Positions 18,051-26,450 of a stretch of DNA of 64,000 bases are shown piece by piece. A program made the position numbers and the translations under genes. This DNA is from an uncultured Scytonema sp. (lineage in GTDB: Bacteria > Cyanobacteriota > Cyanobacteriia > Cyanobacteriales > Nostocaceae). The notes beneath the pieces are model-generated. The model did not search any database, was not told the origin of the DNA, and was given only the letters and a program-made list of their open reading frames with translations. The stretch lies in NCBI GenBank assembly GCA_937873135.1, contig CALMVQ010000152.1, positions 1 to 64,000 on the forward strand, read 5' to 3'. The first letter of the stretch is position 1. The number at the start of each line of letters is the position of its first letter.

Positions 18051-20447
18051 TCATTTGCAGGTAGCAGGAGTAGACTCAGAACGGCTATATGTATTATTAG
18101 GCACATTTGAGATGAGAACAACTTCGCCCTTATCGTTTAACACCCAGCCAGTTGCAGGGACAATTTCCACTGTTTTTTGTTTTAAATGCGGTTGATTCTG
18201 TTTCTTTGAGCGATATTGCTGCTGTATTGTAGCTGGAATGCGAGTATCTGACCACACAACATCACTGCTAAGTGGTTCATTAGGACTGGGCGGTAAGCCG
18301 CCGCGTCTGGTATCCACGAAAGTATTCCCGTTTATTCCATCTCCAGCAGTGCAGGCTCGCGTAATTTGCCTTGAAGCATCCACTCTCTGTGCTGGTAAAG
18401 AAATTAACCCGCGACTTGGATCGATTTCCGGTGTGTTAATTTGTATCCTACCATTTATCCCTAGCTCAGAAGTAGCGGTAATGTCATTAGTTTGAGGCGT
18501 TTGTTGTTCGCGTGGCTGGATACCAAATATGCCTTGCGTTGTGATGCTAACATTACCTCCGCGACCATTGAAAGCATTAGCAGTGATATCACTATTTTCA
18601 TTTGGGACAGCAACAATCAATTTGGAGTTGATATTAATATTGCCACCCGCAACATCCGCACCGACTCTTGAGGTGTCTGCAGTGGTGGTTATCTGACTGT
18701 TGTTGCGTAACAGCAATAAGTCTAAGCCCTGAAGTCTAATATTACCGCCTTGACCCGAGCTGGTTTGCGCTGAGAGTTTTCCTCCATCCAGACGAAGGGC
18801 GCGGGCTGTAAGCTGAAGTTCACCCGCATTTCCTGACCCTATACCACCCACAGTTACTTGAGATCCTCTTTCAACAATTAATAGTCCTGTATTGATTGTC
18901 AAGGGACCCGCATCTCCACTACCCCGAGTCCTAGCAAGTAAGCCAGTATCTTGACCATTTGGTCCTGTGCCGCTGAGTTTTACAAAATCCCTGGCATGTA
19001 CTGTTAAATCTCCCCCCTTGCCCTGGCTACCTATATATGTACCTGTTGATACCTGCGCTCCATTCTCTACAGTCAACGAATTCGTGTCAATCGTTAAGGA
19101 ACCCGCATCTCCGTTACCTTGAGTTTGAGCAAATAAGCCGCTAGATAACTTACTAATTTCAGATATTCCACTAAGTTTGACAGAATCTGAGGCAGTCACA
19201 TTCAGCGTTCCCCCACGACCTTGGCTACCTATGTCAGTGCTAGCTGATACGTTTGCCCCATCTTGGACAATTAAATTCCTGGTGTTAATAGTCAAGTTGC
19301 CTGCCATACCCTCACCAGAAGTACGAACTAGTAAACTACTGGGATTACCATCTGCATTAGTGCCAACCACTCGTGCAGAGTCAGATGCAGTCACCGTTAA
19401 ACTTCCCCCAAATCCCTTACCAAAAGTAGAAGTTGTGACTTGTGAGCCATCTTTAATAGTTAGCTGCTCCGCACCGATATAGATTCCTCTGCCGTTTAGA
19501 CTTCCGTAAGTGTCCGCCATAAGTTGCGAAACATCAGTGAGTGTGACAAGTCTTCCCTGCACCTGAATATTACCGCTACCCTCGTCACTGACATCGAGGA
19601 GAGCTCCATTGCTGAGTGATACATCTGCTAGCACTACGTTATTAGGAAAACTTAAGGGCTGGTTGTTACTATTAAGGTTCAATCCTATTGTTCCTGCTTC
19701 AAGTATCCCTCCTAAAGCGATCTGACCACCTGAAGCTTGTAGTACTCCGCCATCCAGGTTCACATTACCGCCCACTAATGCCAAGGTTTTACCTGGTAGT
19801 ACTGCTAATCCCCCCTGCACTATTTCCCCTTGCACTATTCCCTGCACTATAATGTCTCCCGGAGTTCTTCCAAATTGCAGACCAATCGGTACACTCACTG
19901 TCAGTAAGGGTGTTGTTTGAGGATCTTTTACACTGAGCAAAGTGCCATCAGCAAACTTGATACTGCTTGCTGTACTAGCAACAAACGAACCACCTAAGCT
20001 AAGTGAGGTATTTGGTCCAAAGATGATTCCGTTAGGATTAATTAAAAATAAATTGGCATTGGAAGAAACTAGGCTGTTGTCGATTATCTGGCGAGTTCCA
20101 AGAGCCCCCAGAATCTCAGAGCGGTTACTACCCGTCACCCTTGTGATAACGTTTTGAATATTACGACTGGGAATTAAGAAATAGGCTCCTCGTTCTTTAC
20201 TGACATTAAATTCCTGAAAACTATGGAATAGATTAGTGCCTCGAATTGCGCCACCTGTTAGCAGTTCTATAGGATTACCTTGGTAGTTTGGTTCTACACG
20301 AGAACTTTCATTTCCTAAAGTATGATCACGAATTATAGCGCTTTGGGCAGAAACACAATCTACAGCACCAAAGGAGAGTGTCCCACCAATCGCTAAACAA
20401 CTCGCTAGCCCTAGTTGCCCTGAATAACTTTTCCCGCTTTGAGACAT
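18051..20447 (-). CDS. TpsA-type filamentous haemagglutinin exoprotein (complete)
   Basis: This 798-residue protein is complete. A signal peptide ends near residue 35 (DCVSAQS). The TPS domain follows (about 36-290): NLFHSFQEFNV, NVITRVTGSNRSEILG, NANLFLINPNGIIFGPN, ASTASSI and the LALVGGNVNLDGGVLQ motif. A beta-helical stalk with repeated GNGDAGSLTI and ENGAQVS units occupies about 300-600. The conserved tail ends the protein (DVVWSDTRIPATIQQQYRS, KTVEIVPATGWVLNDKGEV). It has no TpsB gene next to it, so export may depend on the transporter at 3721-5646 (inference). A near-identical tail survives as a remnant at 15225-15896. Its ligand is unknown. Confidence 0.92.
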   Translation of the reverse strand: MSQSGKSYSGQLGLASCLAIGGTLSFGAVDCVSAQSAIIRDHTLGNESSRVEPNYQGNPIELLTGGAIRGTNLFHSFQEFNVSKERGAYFLIPSRNIQNVITRVTGSNRSEILGALGTRQIIDNSLVSSNANLFLINPNGIIFGPNTSLSLGGSFVASTASSIKFADGTLLSVKDPQTTPLLTVSVPIGLQFGRTPGDIIVQGIVQGEIVQGGLAVLPGKTLALVGGNVNLDGGVLQASGGQIALGGILEAGTIGLNLNSNNQPLSFPNNVVLADVSLSNGALLDVSDEGSGNIQVQGRLVTLTDVSQLMADTYGSLNGRGIYIGAEQLTIKDGSQVTTSTFGKGFGGSLTVTASDSARVVGTNADGNPSSLLVRTSGEGMAGNLTINTRNLIVQDGANVSASTDIGSQGRGGTLNVTASDSVKLSGISEISKLSSGLFAQTQGNGDAGSLTIDTNSLTVENGAQVSTGTYIGSQGKGGDLTVHARDFVKLSGTGPNGQDTGLLARTRGSGDAGPLTINTGLLIVERGSQVTVGGIGSGNAGELQLTARALRLDGGKLSAQTSSGQGGNIRLQGLDLLLLRNNSQITTTADTSRVGADVAGGNININSKLIVAVPNENSDITANAFNGRGGNVSITTQGIFGIQPREQQTPQTNDITATSELGINGRIQINTPEIDPSRGLISLPAQRVDASRQITRACTAGDGINGNTFVDTRRGGLPPSPNEPLSSDVVWSDTRIPATIQQQYRSKKQNQPHLKQKTVEIVPATGWVLNDKGEVVLISNVPNNTYSRSESTPATCK

Positions 20448-20705
20448 ATCAGAATCTACATTTTACTAAAAATCAGCACCCTTTTTAAAGATACTACTAC
20501 TTGCTGGTTAAGTCTAATAAGGTTCAGTTGAGGCTGAACAGTGAAAAATTGAGGCTTTGCAAAGACTTCGGATAATCGCGTCTTGACAATTATCTCAACT
20601 GAACTCTATTGGATTAGGAGCAACAAAACGCAGACTACATGATGTGTACCGTATTTACCGCAACTAATTTTCAATTGCAGGTTAATTGGGCAGCCCATAT
20701 ATTAC
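20448..20705. promoter_or_regulatory. Upstream region of tpsA with inverted repeat
   Basis: gttcagttgag at 20522-20532 and its exact complement ctcaactgaac at 20594-20604 bracket about 60 bp. The left arm also folds on itself (gttcag ... ctgaac). It lies 75-160 bp before the tpsA start and could form a leader or operator structure; no promoter could be assigned. Confidence 0.35.
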
Positions 20706-21062
20706 TTATGGAGGAGACATCTGTAGTCTTTGTGTTGAGTTTGGGGCAAGTTGTTCCAGCCTATTGACTGTTTGTCGATCAAACTGCGCCAGCTTTTCTA
20801 ATGCCTGTGCATCTTCTTGCTGTAGCTGCCGTGTTGCTTCTGGATTACTTTGTTGCAGATCCTCCAATACTCCTTGAGGAATACCACGATCCCCAGATTG
20901 CAGGTGACGACGAATTATTGGGGGAGCACATGACTGTCCTTCCAGACACCAGCTTTGTGCAAAGGCATACCCGCCACTAGAGGCGATCGCTCCACCAATT
21001 ACCAAAACACCTACTAAAATATACTTCCACAATTTTAGAATCATTTTCATTTGGTTCTCCAT
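20706..21062 (-). CDS. Small exported protein of unknown function
   Basis: This 118-residue protein has a clear signal peptide (WKYILVGVLVIGGAIASSGGYAFA, residues 12-35). The mature part has two cysteines close together (WCLEGQSC) and then a Gln-rich, helical, charged tail (QQSNPEATRQLQQEDAQALEKL). This predicts a small periplasmic or extracellular protein. I do not recognise the family. It lies on the same strand 258 bp upstream of the second tpsA and may be a separate transcription unit. Confidence 0.6.
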   Translation of the reverse strand: MENQMKMILKLWKYILVGVLVIGGAIASSGGYAFAQSWCLEGQSCAPPIIRRHLQSGDRGIPQGVLEDLQQSNPEATRQLQQEDAQALEKLAQFDRQTVNRLEQLAPNSTQRLQMSPP

Positions 21063-21321
21063 TTGTCGTTTTACTATTTTTGCTGAATATTAGGTAGACT
21101 ATGATTTGAATCTCAGTAGAATAATCCAGACGTTCATTAAAGCATTTAGCAACTATCAGTGAATTATTTATATTTCTTTATAAAGAAAGGCATAACTACC
21201 TTCAATGTAGCACTCTGCTAGGACAAGGTAGAGGGTAGCGATATAATTAGTATGAATAAAAACTAGTAGTCCGTCAAGTCACCAATCCGTCATCGTTGAC
21301 TTATAGCTCCATATTAATTAC

Positions 21322-21520
21322 AAAGAAAGGCAGAAGTACGAAGGCAGAAGGCAGAAGGTTTGAAATACTAATAAAAACTTTAGTTGTGGGTCTAAAGCCC
21401 ACTTTAAAAGAAAATGTATTTCGAGACGCACAGCGCGAGAAATACGACGTCCTTATTTCAATCCCACGTTTTTAAGCGTGGGTTTCCTTCTGCCTTCTGC
21501 CCTCTGCCTTCTGCCTTCTG
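21322..21520. repeat. Palindromic interspersed repeat flanked by inverted (aaggcag)n tracts
   Basis: The core, 21388-21482, contains cccacgtttttaagcgtggg and ggtctaaagccc. Its reverse complement reappears at 26109-26220 with shared blocks attgaaataagga and tctcgaaatacat. Tracts of aaggcag (21322-21358) and the inverted ccttctgcc (21486-21520) flank the core. It is a non-coding repeat family, possibly a relic of IS200/IS605-type ends (inference). Confidence 0.6.
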
Positions 21521-21601
21521 AATCCGATGCTAACAGATTTGATATGACTGGATGGTGATGGTACATTAGTATTATCCCATTCCTTTAACACTCTGCTTTT
21601 G

Positions 21602-21721
21602 ATGAGCAACTGCAAAGAAAATTGGCTGGTACGGTATCTCTCTAAAGGAGCTAATCTCGCCGAAGTCCAATTAAAAAGGTTACGCGGACTACCCGAGTTA
21701 CAACCTCTAGACAGCTTTTGA
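21602..21721 (+). CDS. Possible short ORF upstream of the MATE gene
   Basis: A 39-codon frame (MSNCKENWLVRYLSKGANLAEV ... PLDSF) ends with TGA at 21719-21721, overlapping the ribosome binding site of the MATE gene. It may be the remaining C-terminal end of a longer gene; upstream codons stay open back to 21548. I do not recognise it, and it could be chance. Confidence 0.22.
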   Translation: MSNCKENWLVRYLSKGANLAEVQLKRLRGLPELQPLDSF

Positions 21722-21736
21722 AGGAGTATCCTCATT

Positions 21737-23062
21737 TTGCCTTTCTCTCAAAAACCAACGTTTTTGTATCAGTTCTTCAAACTGTCAACCATCAACATCC
21801 TCTCAAACCTGATGGTTCCTTTTGCAGGGCTGATGGATGTCGCATTCCTGGGACATTTGGTAGAAATCCGTCATCTGGCAGGAGTGAGTTTAGCGACGGT
21901 TTTATTCAACTATATCTACTGGACGTTTGGTTTTCTCCGTATGGCTACGACTGGAATGACTGCCCAAGCGATGGGACGCGAAGACAATGAATCCGTACTG
22001 CTAATTGGGTTGCGGCATGCAGTTTTAGCACTGGGATTGGGGTTAACGATTCTAGTGTGTCAACAACCGTTGCGACTGTTGGGCTTTGCCCTCTTAAATG
22101 CCACACCAGAGGTTAAAGCCTCAGCACAAGCTTTCTACAATGCCTTAATCTGGGGTGCTCCGGCAACGCTGATCAATTTTGTACTGATCGGTTGGTTTCT
22201 GGGACGAGAACAAAGTAACAAAGTACTCCTGCTGTCAGTTGTGAGTAATGCGGCAAATGTACTGCTCGACTACACTTTCATTGTTCGATGGGGATGGGCA
22301 AGTAGAGGTGCTGGACTGGCTACGGCAGCGAGTCAGTATCTTATGCTACTGGTGGGAATTCTGCTATTTTGCCAAGAAATTCGGTTCAAGCAGGTGCAAG
22401 CGTTAGCTAGAAAACTGTTTGAACCTTCTGCTTTGAAAAATGCCTTTACGCTCAACGGTGAAATTCTCATTCGCACCTTAGCGTTGATTTCCACATTCGC
22501 GATGTTCACTAACTTGAGTGCAGCTATGGGAACTGTTGTTCTGACAACGAACGCAGTATTGATGGAAGTTGTGTCGCTGGCGGCATATCTCATCGATGGG
22601 TTGGCATTCTCGACAGAAATTTTGGCAGGGGTTTTTCGAGGCAAAGGAACGACTGAGGGATTGATGCGACTCGTGCGAGTTTCCGGAGGAACCAGCTTGA
22701 TCTTGGGACTTATGTTTGCGATCGCCTTTATTATCAGTCCGCAACCACTTTTCGGACTCTTGACTAACCATACCGAAATTATCGCTCGCCTGTATCGTTA
22801 TGTCCCTTGGCTGCTACCCGTTTTGGGATTTGGATCAATTGCCTACATGCTGGATGGCTACTTCCTCGGTTTGACTCAAGGTAGTACGCTTCGCCAATCT
22901 ACACTGATAGCTACCCTAGTAGGCTTTATCCCAATGGCGATCACCGCGTGGTACTTCCGTAGTAATAACCTGTTATGGTTATCGCTATCTCTATTTATGG
23001 TAGCAAGAGCATTCACTCTCGGATTGCAAGTGCCAAGGACACTAAGAAAGCCCATTGCTTAA
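21737..23062 (+). CDS. MATE-family efflux transporter (DinF-like)
   Basis: This 441-residue protein has about twelve hydrophobic segments arranged in two similar halves, as in the MATE family. Family traits include PFAGLMDVAFLGHL near the start, YWTFGFLRMATTGMTAQAMGR in the first half and LAYLIDGLAFSTEILAG-like sequence in the second. DinF-type members exchange protons or sodium ions for organic solutes. The chosen start is TTG at 21737, preceded at a good distance by aaggag (21721-21726); no better ATG lies in frame nearby. A strong hairpin follows the stop, so it is probably transcribed alone. The substrate is unknown. Confidence 0.88.
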   Translation: MPFSQKPTFLYQFFKLSTINILSNLMVPFAGLMDVAFLGHLVEIRHLAGVSLATVLFNYIYWTFGFLRMATTGMTAQAMGREDNESVLLIGLRHAVLALGLGLTILVCQQPLRLLGFALLNATPEVKASAQAFYNALIWGAPATLINFVLIGWFLGREQSNKVLLLSVVSNAANVLLDYTFIVRWGWASRGAGLATAASQYLMLLVGILLFCQEIRFKQVQALARKLFEPSALKNAFTLNGEILIRTLALISTFAMFTNLSAAMGTVVLTTNAVLMEVVSLAAYLIDGLAFSTEILAGVFRGKGTTEGLMRLVRVSGGTSLILGLMFAIAFIISPQPLFGLLTNHTEIIARLYRYVPWLLPVLGFGSIAYMLDGYFLGLTQGSTLRQSTLIATLVGFIPMAITAWYFRSNNLLWLSLSLFMVARAFTLGLQVPRTLRKPIA

Positions 23063-23115
23063 AGAATCGGCATTCAGTGCTTGCTATAGTTCTGACGATG
23101 AAGGAGAGAGTGAAC

Positions 23116-23149
23116 TGCCCACACTGACGAAAGCTTTACAGTGTGGGCA
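23116..23149 (+). terminator. Stem-loop after the MATE gene
   Basis: tgcccacactg and cagtgtgggca form a perfect 11-bp stem with a 12-nt loop, about 55 bp after the MATE stop and before the converging galE. Only a weak T-rich tail follows; the structure may act for both converging genes. Confidence 0.6.
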
Positions 23150-23237
23150 ACTGAGGTTCGTTTAAGAACTTCCTGACAATCTTAAATACTTTGTTGAATA
23201 TTTGCGTAAAGATGCGGCAATTGTGGGATTTAAGAAT

Positions 23238-24230
23238 CTATGCAACGCGGAGAGTTGACTCGCGTTGCATTTCCCAATTCAGAGTGGTGTATACAATCTG
23301 ATCCAAATCGTTATATTTGGGTTCCCAGCCGAGTATTTCGCGGATTTTATCTGCATTAGCAGTGACACAGGCTGGATCTCCAGCACGCCGATCAGTTTCG
23401 AGTACAGGAAAATCCACTCCAGAAATTGCTTTTACCCGTTCGATAACTTGCCGCACACTGTAGCCTTGCCCATAGCCGCAGTTGAGAATTTGACTTTCCT
23501 GATTTTTCTCCAAGTAGCGCAAAGCATCTAAGTGAGCTGCTGCTAAGTCTTCAACGTGGATATAGTCCCGAATCCCCGTTCCATCTAATGTGGGAAAATC
23601 AGTGCCAAAAATTCGCACTCCTGGTTTGCGCTTGAGTGCAGCATCACAAGCAGCTTGAATTAGGTGAGAGGCCTGTGACATTTGCCCCAATTTGCCTGTG
23701 GAATCGGCTCCTGCAACATTGAAATACCGTAGAATGACGTAGCGCAATTGAGAAGTTTTCCCGTAGTCGGAAATCAGCCATTCGCTCACGAGCTTTGAGC
23801 GTCCGTAGGGGTTAATCGGCAGTGTTGCGGCAGACTCCGTTACTGGATTTTCCGTCGGTTGCCCGTAAACAGCTGCTGTACTGGAAAAGATAATCTGGTT
23901 AACACCCATCACACTACAGCAACGGAGCAAATTTAAGGTATTGCGGGTGTTGTTGGCGTAATAGTCGAGGGGATAAATAACCGATTCTGGCACAATTAGA
24001 CTAGCGGCAAAGTGTAGTACTGCACTAAATTGATGCTTGCTAAATACTTGGTAAAGACGGTCTGTGTCGGCTAAATCGGCAATAATCAACTCACCGTGCA
24101 GCACCGCCGTTGGTGAACCAGTAGAACAATTGTCGTAGACTACTATGTCATAGCCTGCTTCGCTAAGTTGTCGTACTACGTGGGAGCCGATATAGCCTGC
24201 ACCGCCAGTCACTAAAACTTTTTTGTTCAT
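23238..24230 (-). CDS. galE: UDP-glucose 4-epimerase
   Basis: This 330-residue protein is an extended short-chain dehydrogenase of the GalE type. It has the NAD-binding TGGAGYIGSH at the N-terminus, FAASLIVPES, SSTAAVYG, the catalytic PYGRSK (Tyr/Lys), RYFNVAGAD and the substrate-binding GTDFPTLDGTGIRDYIHVEDLA. It converts UDP-glucose and UDP-galactose (or their N-acetyl forms) to supply nucleotide sugars for exopolysaccharide. Its start overlaps the stop of the sugar transferase gene by 4 bp (ATGA), so the two form a translationally coupled operon at the left edge of the polysaccharide cluster. Confidence 0.95.
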   Translation of the reverse strand: MNKKVLVTGGAGYIGSHVVRQLSEAGYDIVVYDNCSTGSPTAVLHGELIIADLADTDRLYQVFSKHQFSAVLHFAASLIVPESVIYPLDYYANNTRNTLNLLRCCSVMGVNQIIFSSTAAVYGQPTENPVTESAATLPINPYGRSKLVSEWLISDYGKTSQLRYVILRYFNVAGADSTGKLGQMSQASHLIQAACDAALKRKPGVRIFGTDFPTLDGTGIRDYIHVEDLAAAHLDALRYLEKNQESQILNCGYGQGYSVRQVIERVKAISGVDFPVLETDRRAGDPACVTANADKIREILGWEPKYNDLDQIVYTTLNWEMQRESTLRVA

Positions 24231-25636
24231 CTACCTTTACCTAACAAAATAACTCGAACGGTTTTGAAGGCGATCGCTAAATCCAACCAGAAGGAATAAT
24301 TCTTGATATAGTACAGGTCGTAAGCTACCTTTTCGTAGGCATCGTCAACTGATGCGCCGTAAGGATACATCACCTGTGCCCAGCCAGTGATTCCCGGTTT
24401 GACTAAATAACGCAGGTCATAGTAGGGAATAATCTGTCTAAGCTTGACATCAAACTCCGGTCGCTCTGGACGCGGACCAATCAAGCTCATCTCCCCCCGG
24501 AGTACATTTAAAATCTGTGGTAGTTCATCGATTCGAGATAGGCGTAGCCAGCGTCCGACTCTGGTGATGCGAGGATCGCCCATCCGCGCCCATTGCACCC
24601 CCTGCTTTTCAGCATCTTGATACATGGAGCGAAATTTGTAAAGCTTAAAGGACTTACCTTCCTGCCCTGTTCGTATCTGAGTATAGAACACTGAACCTGG
24701 ACTATCTAACTTAATTACCAGTGCCGTAAGTAGCATGAACGGAGACAGAAACAGGAGTAACAGGCACACGAGAATTATGTCTGCAAGCTGCTTCAGTTTC
24801 AGACTAATACTACTAGAGGCTAGGTTAAAACCAGCACCAAAAGCCAGCCAACTATCTTGTAGTAGAGATGAAGGGAGTTTGTACCACAAGGTTTCACAAA
24901 TATCCGGAATTCTGTAAACAGGGGTACCTTGCAGCCGCATTTCCATCAACTGCCGCACCTGTACATCAGATAAATCCATTTGGTTTGCCACTACTACTCC
25001 TGACCAAGACTGTTGACTCCATCTCGGCAAGTCGCTTAAGCTCCCAAGCCAATTTAAAGAACTTTTTGCTAACAGATTTGTATCTTGATCGGCTTCAGTT
25101 AGAACAAATAATCGCCCTAAGGAGTTAAGTTGCATAAATGTTTGTGCAAATTGGATTGCTTTCTCATTTGCACCCAGTATCAGCCAACGAGTTTGTTGAG
25201 AGTGAGATTGTACCCACTTAACTGCCCAGAGGCGTGACATCACCGCCCAGATTGTAAATGTTCCTAAACTGAGTAGTAAAATTAAGCGTTCAGCAAGGGG
25301 ATCTTTGCCCCAAACACTAGTCAGGTAAAGGATGGCTGCGGCGAGCATACTAACGATGAAATTGCAGATTAGGATACGAGATGGAGTCCGCAAACCCGCA
25401 ATTTGGGTATCTGGATAGTAAGTGTCTGCCAAATAAAGCCCCAAGAGTTCCAGTGGAACAAATACATAAACAAGCGGATCAAACCAATCAAGTAATTGAC
25501 CCAAATGCAACCACATGATCAGCGTCAAACTGAAAACTAAGCCAACTATATCCCCTAGCAAAAGCAATATAGGCACGATATGTTGAATTTGATGTAACTT
25601 ATTTCCTTCATTTCCAAGAGAAAAGGTCGTATCCAT
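24227..25636 (-). CDS. Exopolysaccharide polyprenyl-phosphate sugar transferase (initiating glycosyltransferase)
   Basis: This 469-residue membrane protein has the WcaJ/CpsE layout. Four or five N-terminal membrane helices occupy about 18-130, then a CoA-binding-like region (about 145-260, WLILGANEKAIQFAQ). The C-terminal bacterial sugar transferase domain carries a helix at about 285-310, TQIRTGQEGKSFKLYKFRSM, RIDELPQILNVLRGEMSLIGPRPERP and KPGITGWAQV. It transfers the first sugar phosphate to undecaprenyl phosphate, starting repeat-unit assembly. It is coupled to galE and diverges from the wzc-like gene, so both arms probably act on the same polymer. Confidence 0.93.
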   Translation of the reverse strand: MDTTFSLGNEGNKLHQIQHIVPILLLLGDIVGLVFSLTLIMWLHLGQLLDWFDPLVYVFVPLELLGLYLADTYYPDTQIAGLRTPSRILICNFIVSMLAAAILYLTSVWGKDPLAERLILLLSLGTFTIWAVMSRLWAVKWVQSHSQQTRWLILGANEKAIQFAQTFMQLNSLGRLFVLTEADQDTNLLAKSSLNWLGSLSDLPRWSQQSWSGVVVANQMDLSDVQVRQLMEMRLQGTPVYRIPDICETLWYKLPSSLLQDSWLAFGAGFNLASSSISLKLKQLADIILVCLLLLFLSPFMLLTALVIKLDSPGSVFYTQIRTGQEGKSFKLYKFRSMYQDAEKQGVQWARMGDPRITRVGRWLRLSRIDELPQILNVLRGEMSLIGPRPERPEFDVKLRQIIPYYDLRYLVKPGITGWAQVMYPYGASVDDAYEKVAYDLYYIKNYSFWLDLAIAFKTVRVILLGKGR

Positions 25637-26108
25637 AAGTATTTATTTATACGCTGCAAGAGAAGATTAATTCGTTGGGAAAAGTGACAATGCTCGTATT
25701 GAGCAATACTACCTCTAATACGAATGACACTATATTGAAAGATAACTTTACTCTTTCAGTGTCCGTTTGTTCCTACATTTGATATCTACTCAAATTTTAT
25801 AAAATCTATACCTAATAATGCTTGAAGCGTTTGTAGGCAACTTATCATCTCCCGCTTTCTTCGTCACGATTCTGTCGTCAGTCAATTGAAAACTTAGATC
25901 GGAATAAACAAAAAAACGATTGTTAACCATTTAAAAACCATCAAGTAAACAATTCTTTTGTATTCTTTATGCAGAGGAGAAGCAATGTGTAAATTACTTA
26001 AAAAACAAAAGTTTAGTAAAAATACGTAAGACGTTTTGTAAAAAATGGTTGATAAATGTATAAAGATTATGTGGTAAATTTTCAGCTATGCTGCTATGCT
26101 GCTATGTT

Positions 26109-26220
26109 CCCACGCTTGAAAACGTGGGATTGAAATAAGGAGGCCCCAACTAGGAGCGCTGGGTGTCTCGAAATACATGTTTTTTCGTTGTTCATAAATC
26201 AATTTAGGGGCTTGAGACCC
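26109..26220. repeat. Palindromic interspersed repeat (second copy)
   Basis: It begins with cccacgcttgaaaacgtggg, followed by attgaaataaggag and tctcgaaatacatg, and ends ggggcttgagaccc. This is the inverted counterpart of 21388-21482. A cttctgcctttct tract follows, as in the first copy. Confidence 0.6.
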
Positions 26221-26292
26221 GCGTAGCAGAGGGAAAATAAATTCTTCCCTTCTGCCTTTCTTCGGTCAAGACAGAACAGCGCCTACCGCAAT

Positions 26293-26422
26293 TATAGCAT
26301 TTATCTCTTGAGTCACAAACAAAACAACCTCACCCTATCCCGACGGGCAAGCCTCTCCAAATTTGAGAGAAGGGCTGGAGAAGAGGGCAAAAGTGTCTGT
26401 GATACAACCGAGAAGCGCTATA
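26293..26422. mobile_element. MITE-like element, 130 bp (copy 2)
   Basis: The left end tatagcatttatctcttga and the right end cgagaagcgctata are imperfect inverted repeats. The interior carries cctcaccctatcccgacggg and gagagaagggctgg, matching the element at 8168-8301 in order and spacing. It has no coding capacity and ends about 30 bp upstream of the autokinase ATG. Confidence 0.65.
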
Positions 26423-26450
26423 TCATCCTTTCATTACATTCACTATAACT

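Larger units (their letters stand above)
25637..26450. promoter_or_regulatory. 814-bp divergent intergenic region of the polysaccharide cluster
   Basis: It must contain promoters for both cluster arms. The left 450 bp are AT-rich without a clear motif. ctgctatg is repeated three times in tandem near 26086-26106, then come a palindromic repeat (26109-26220) and a MITE-like element (26293-26422). The latter ends only about 30 bp before the autokinase start, so it may have displaced or supplied its promoter. Confidence 0.45.
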
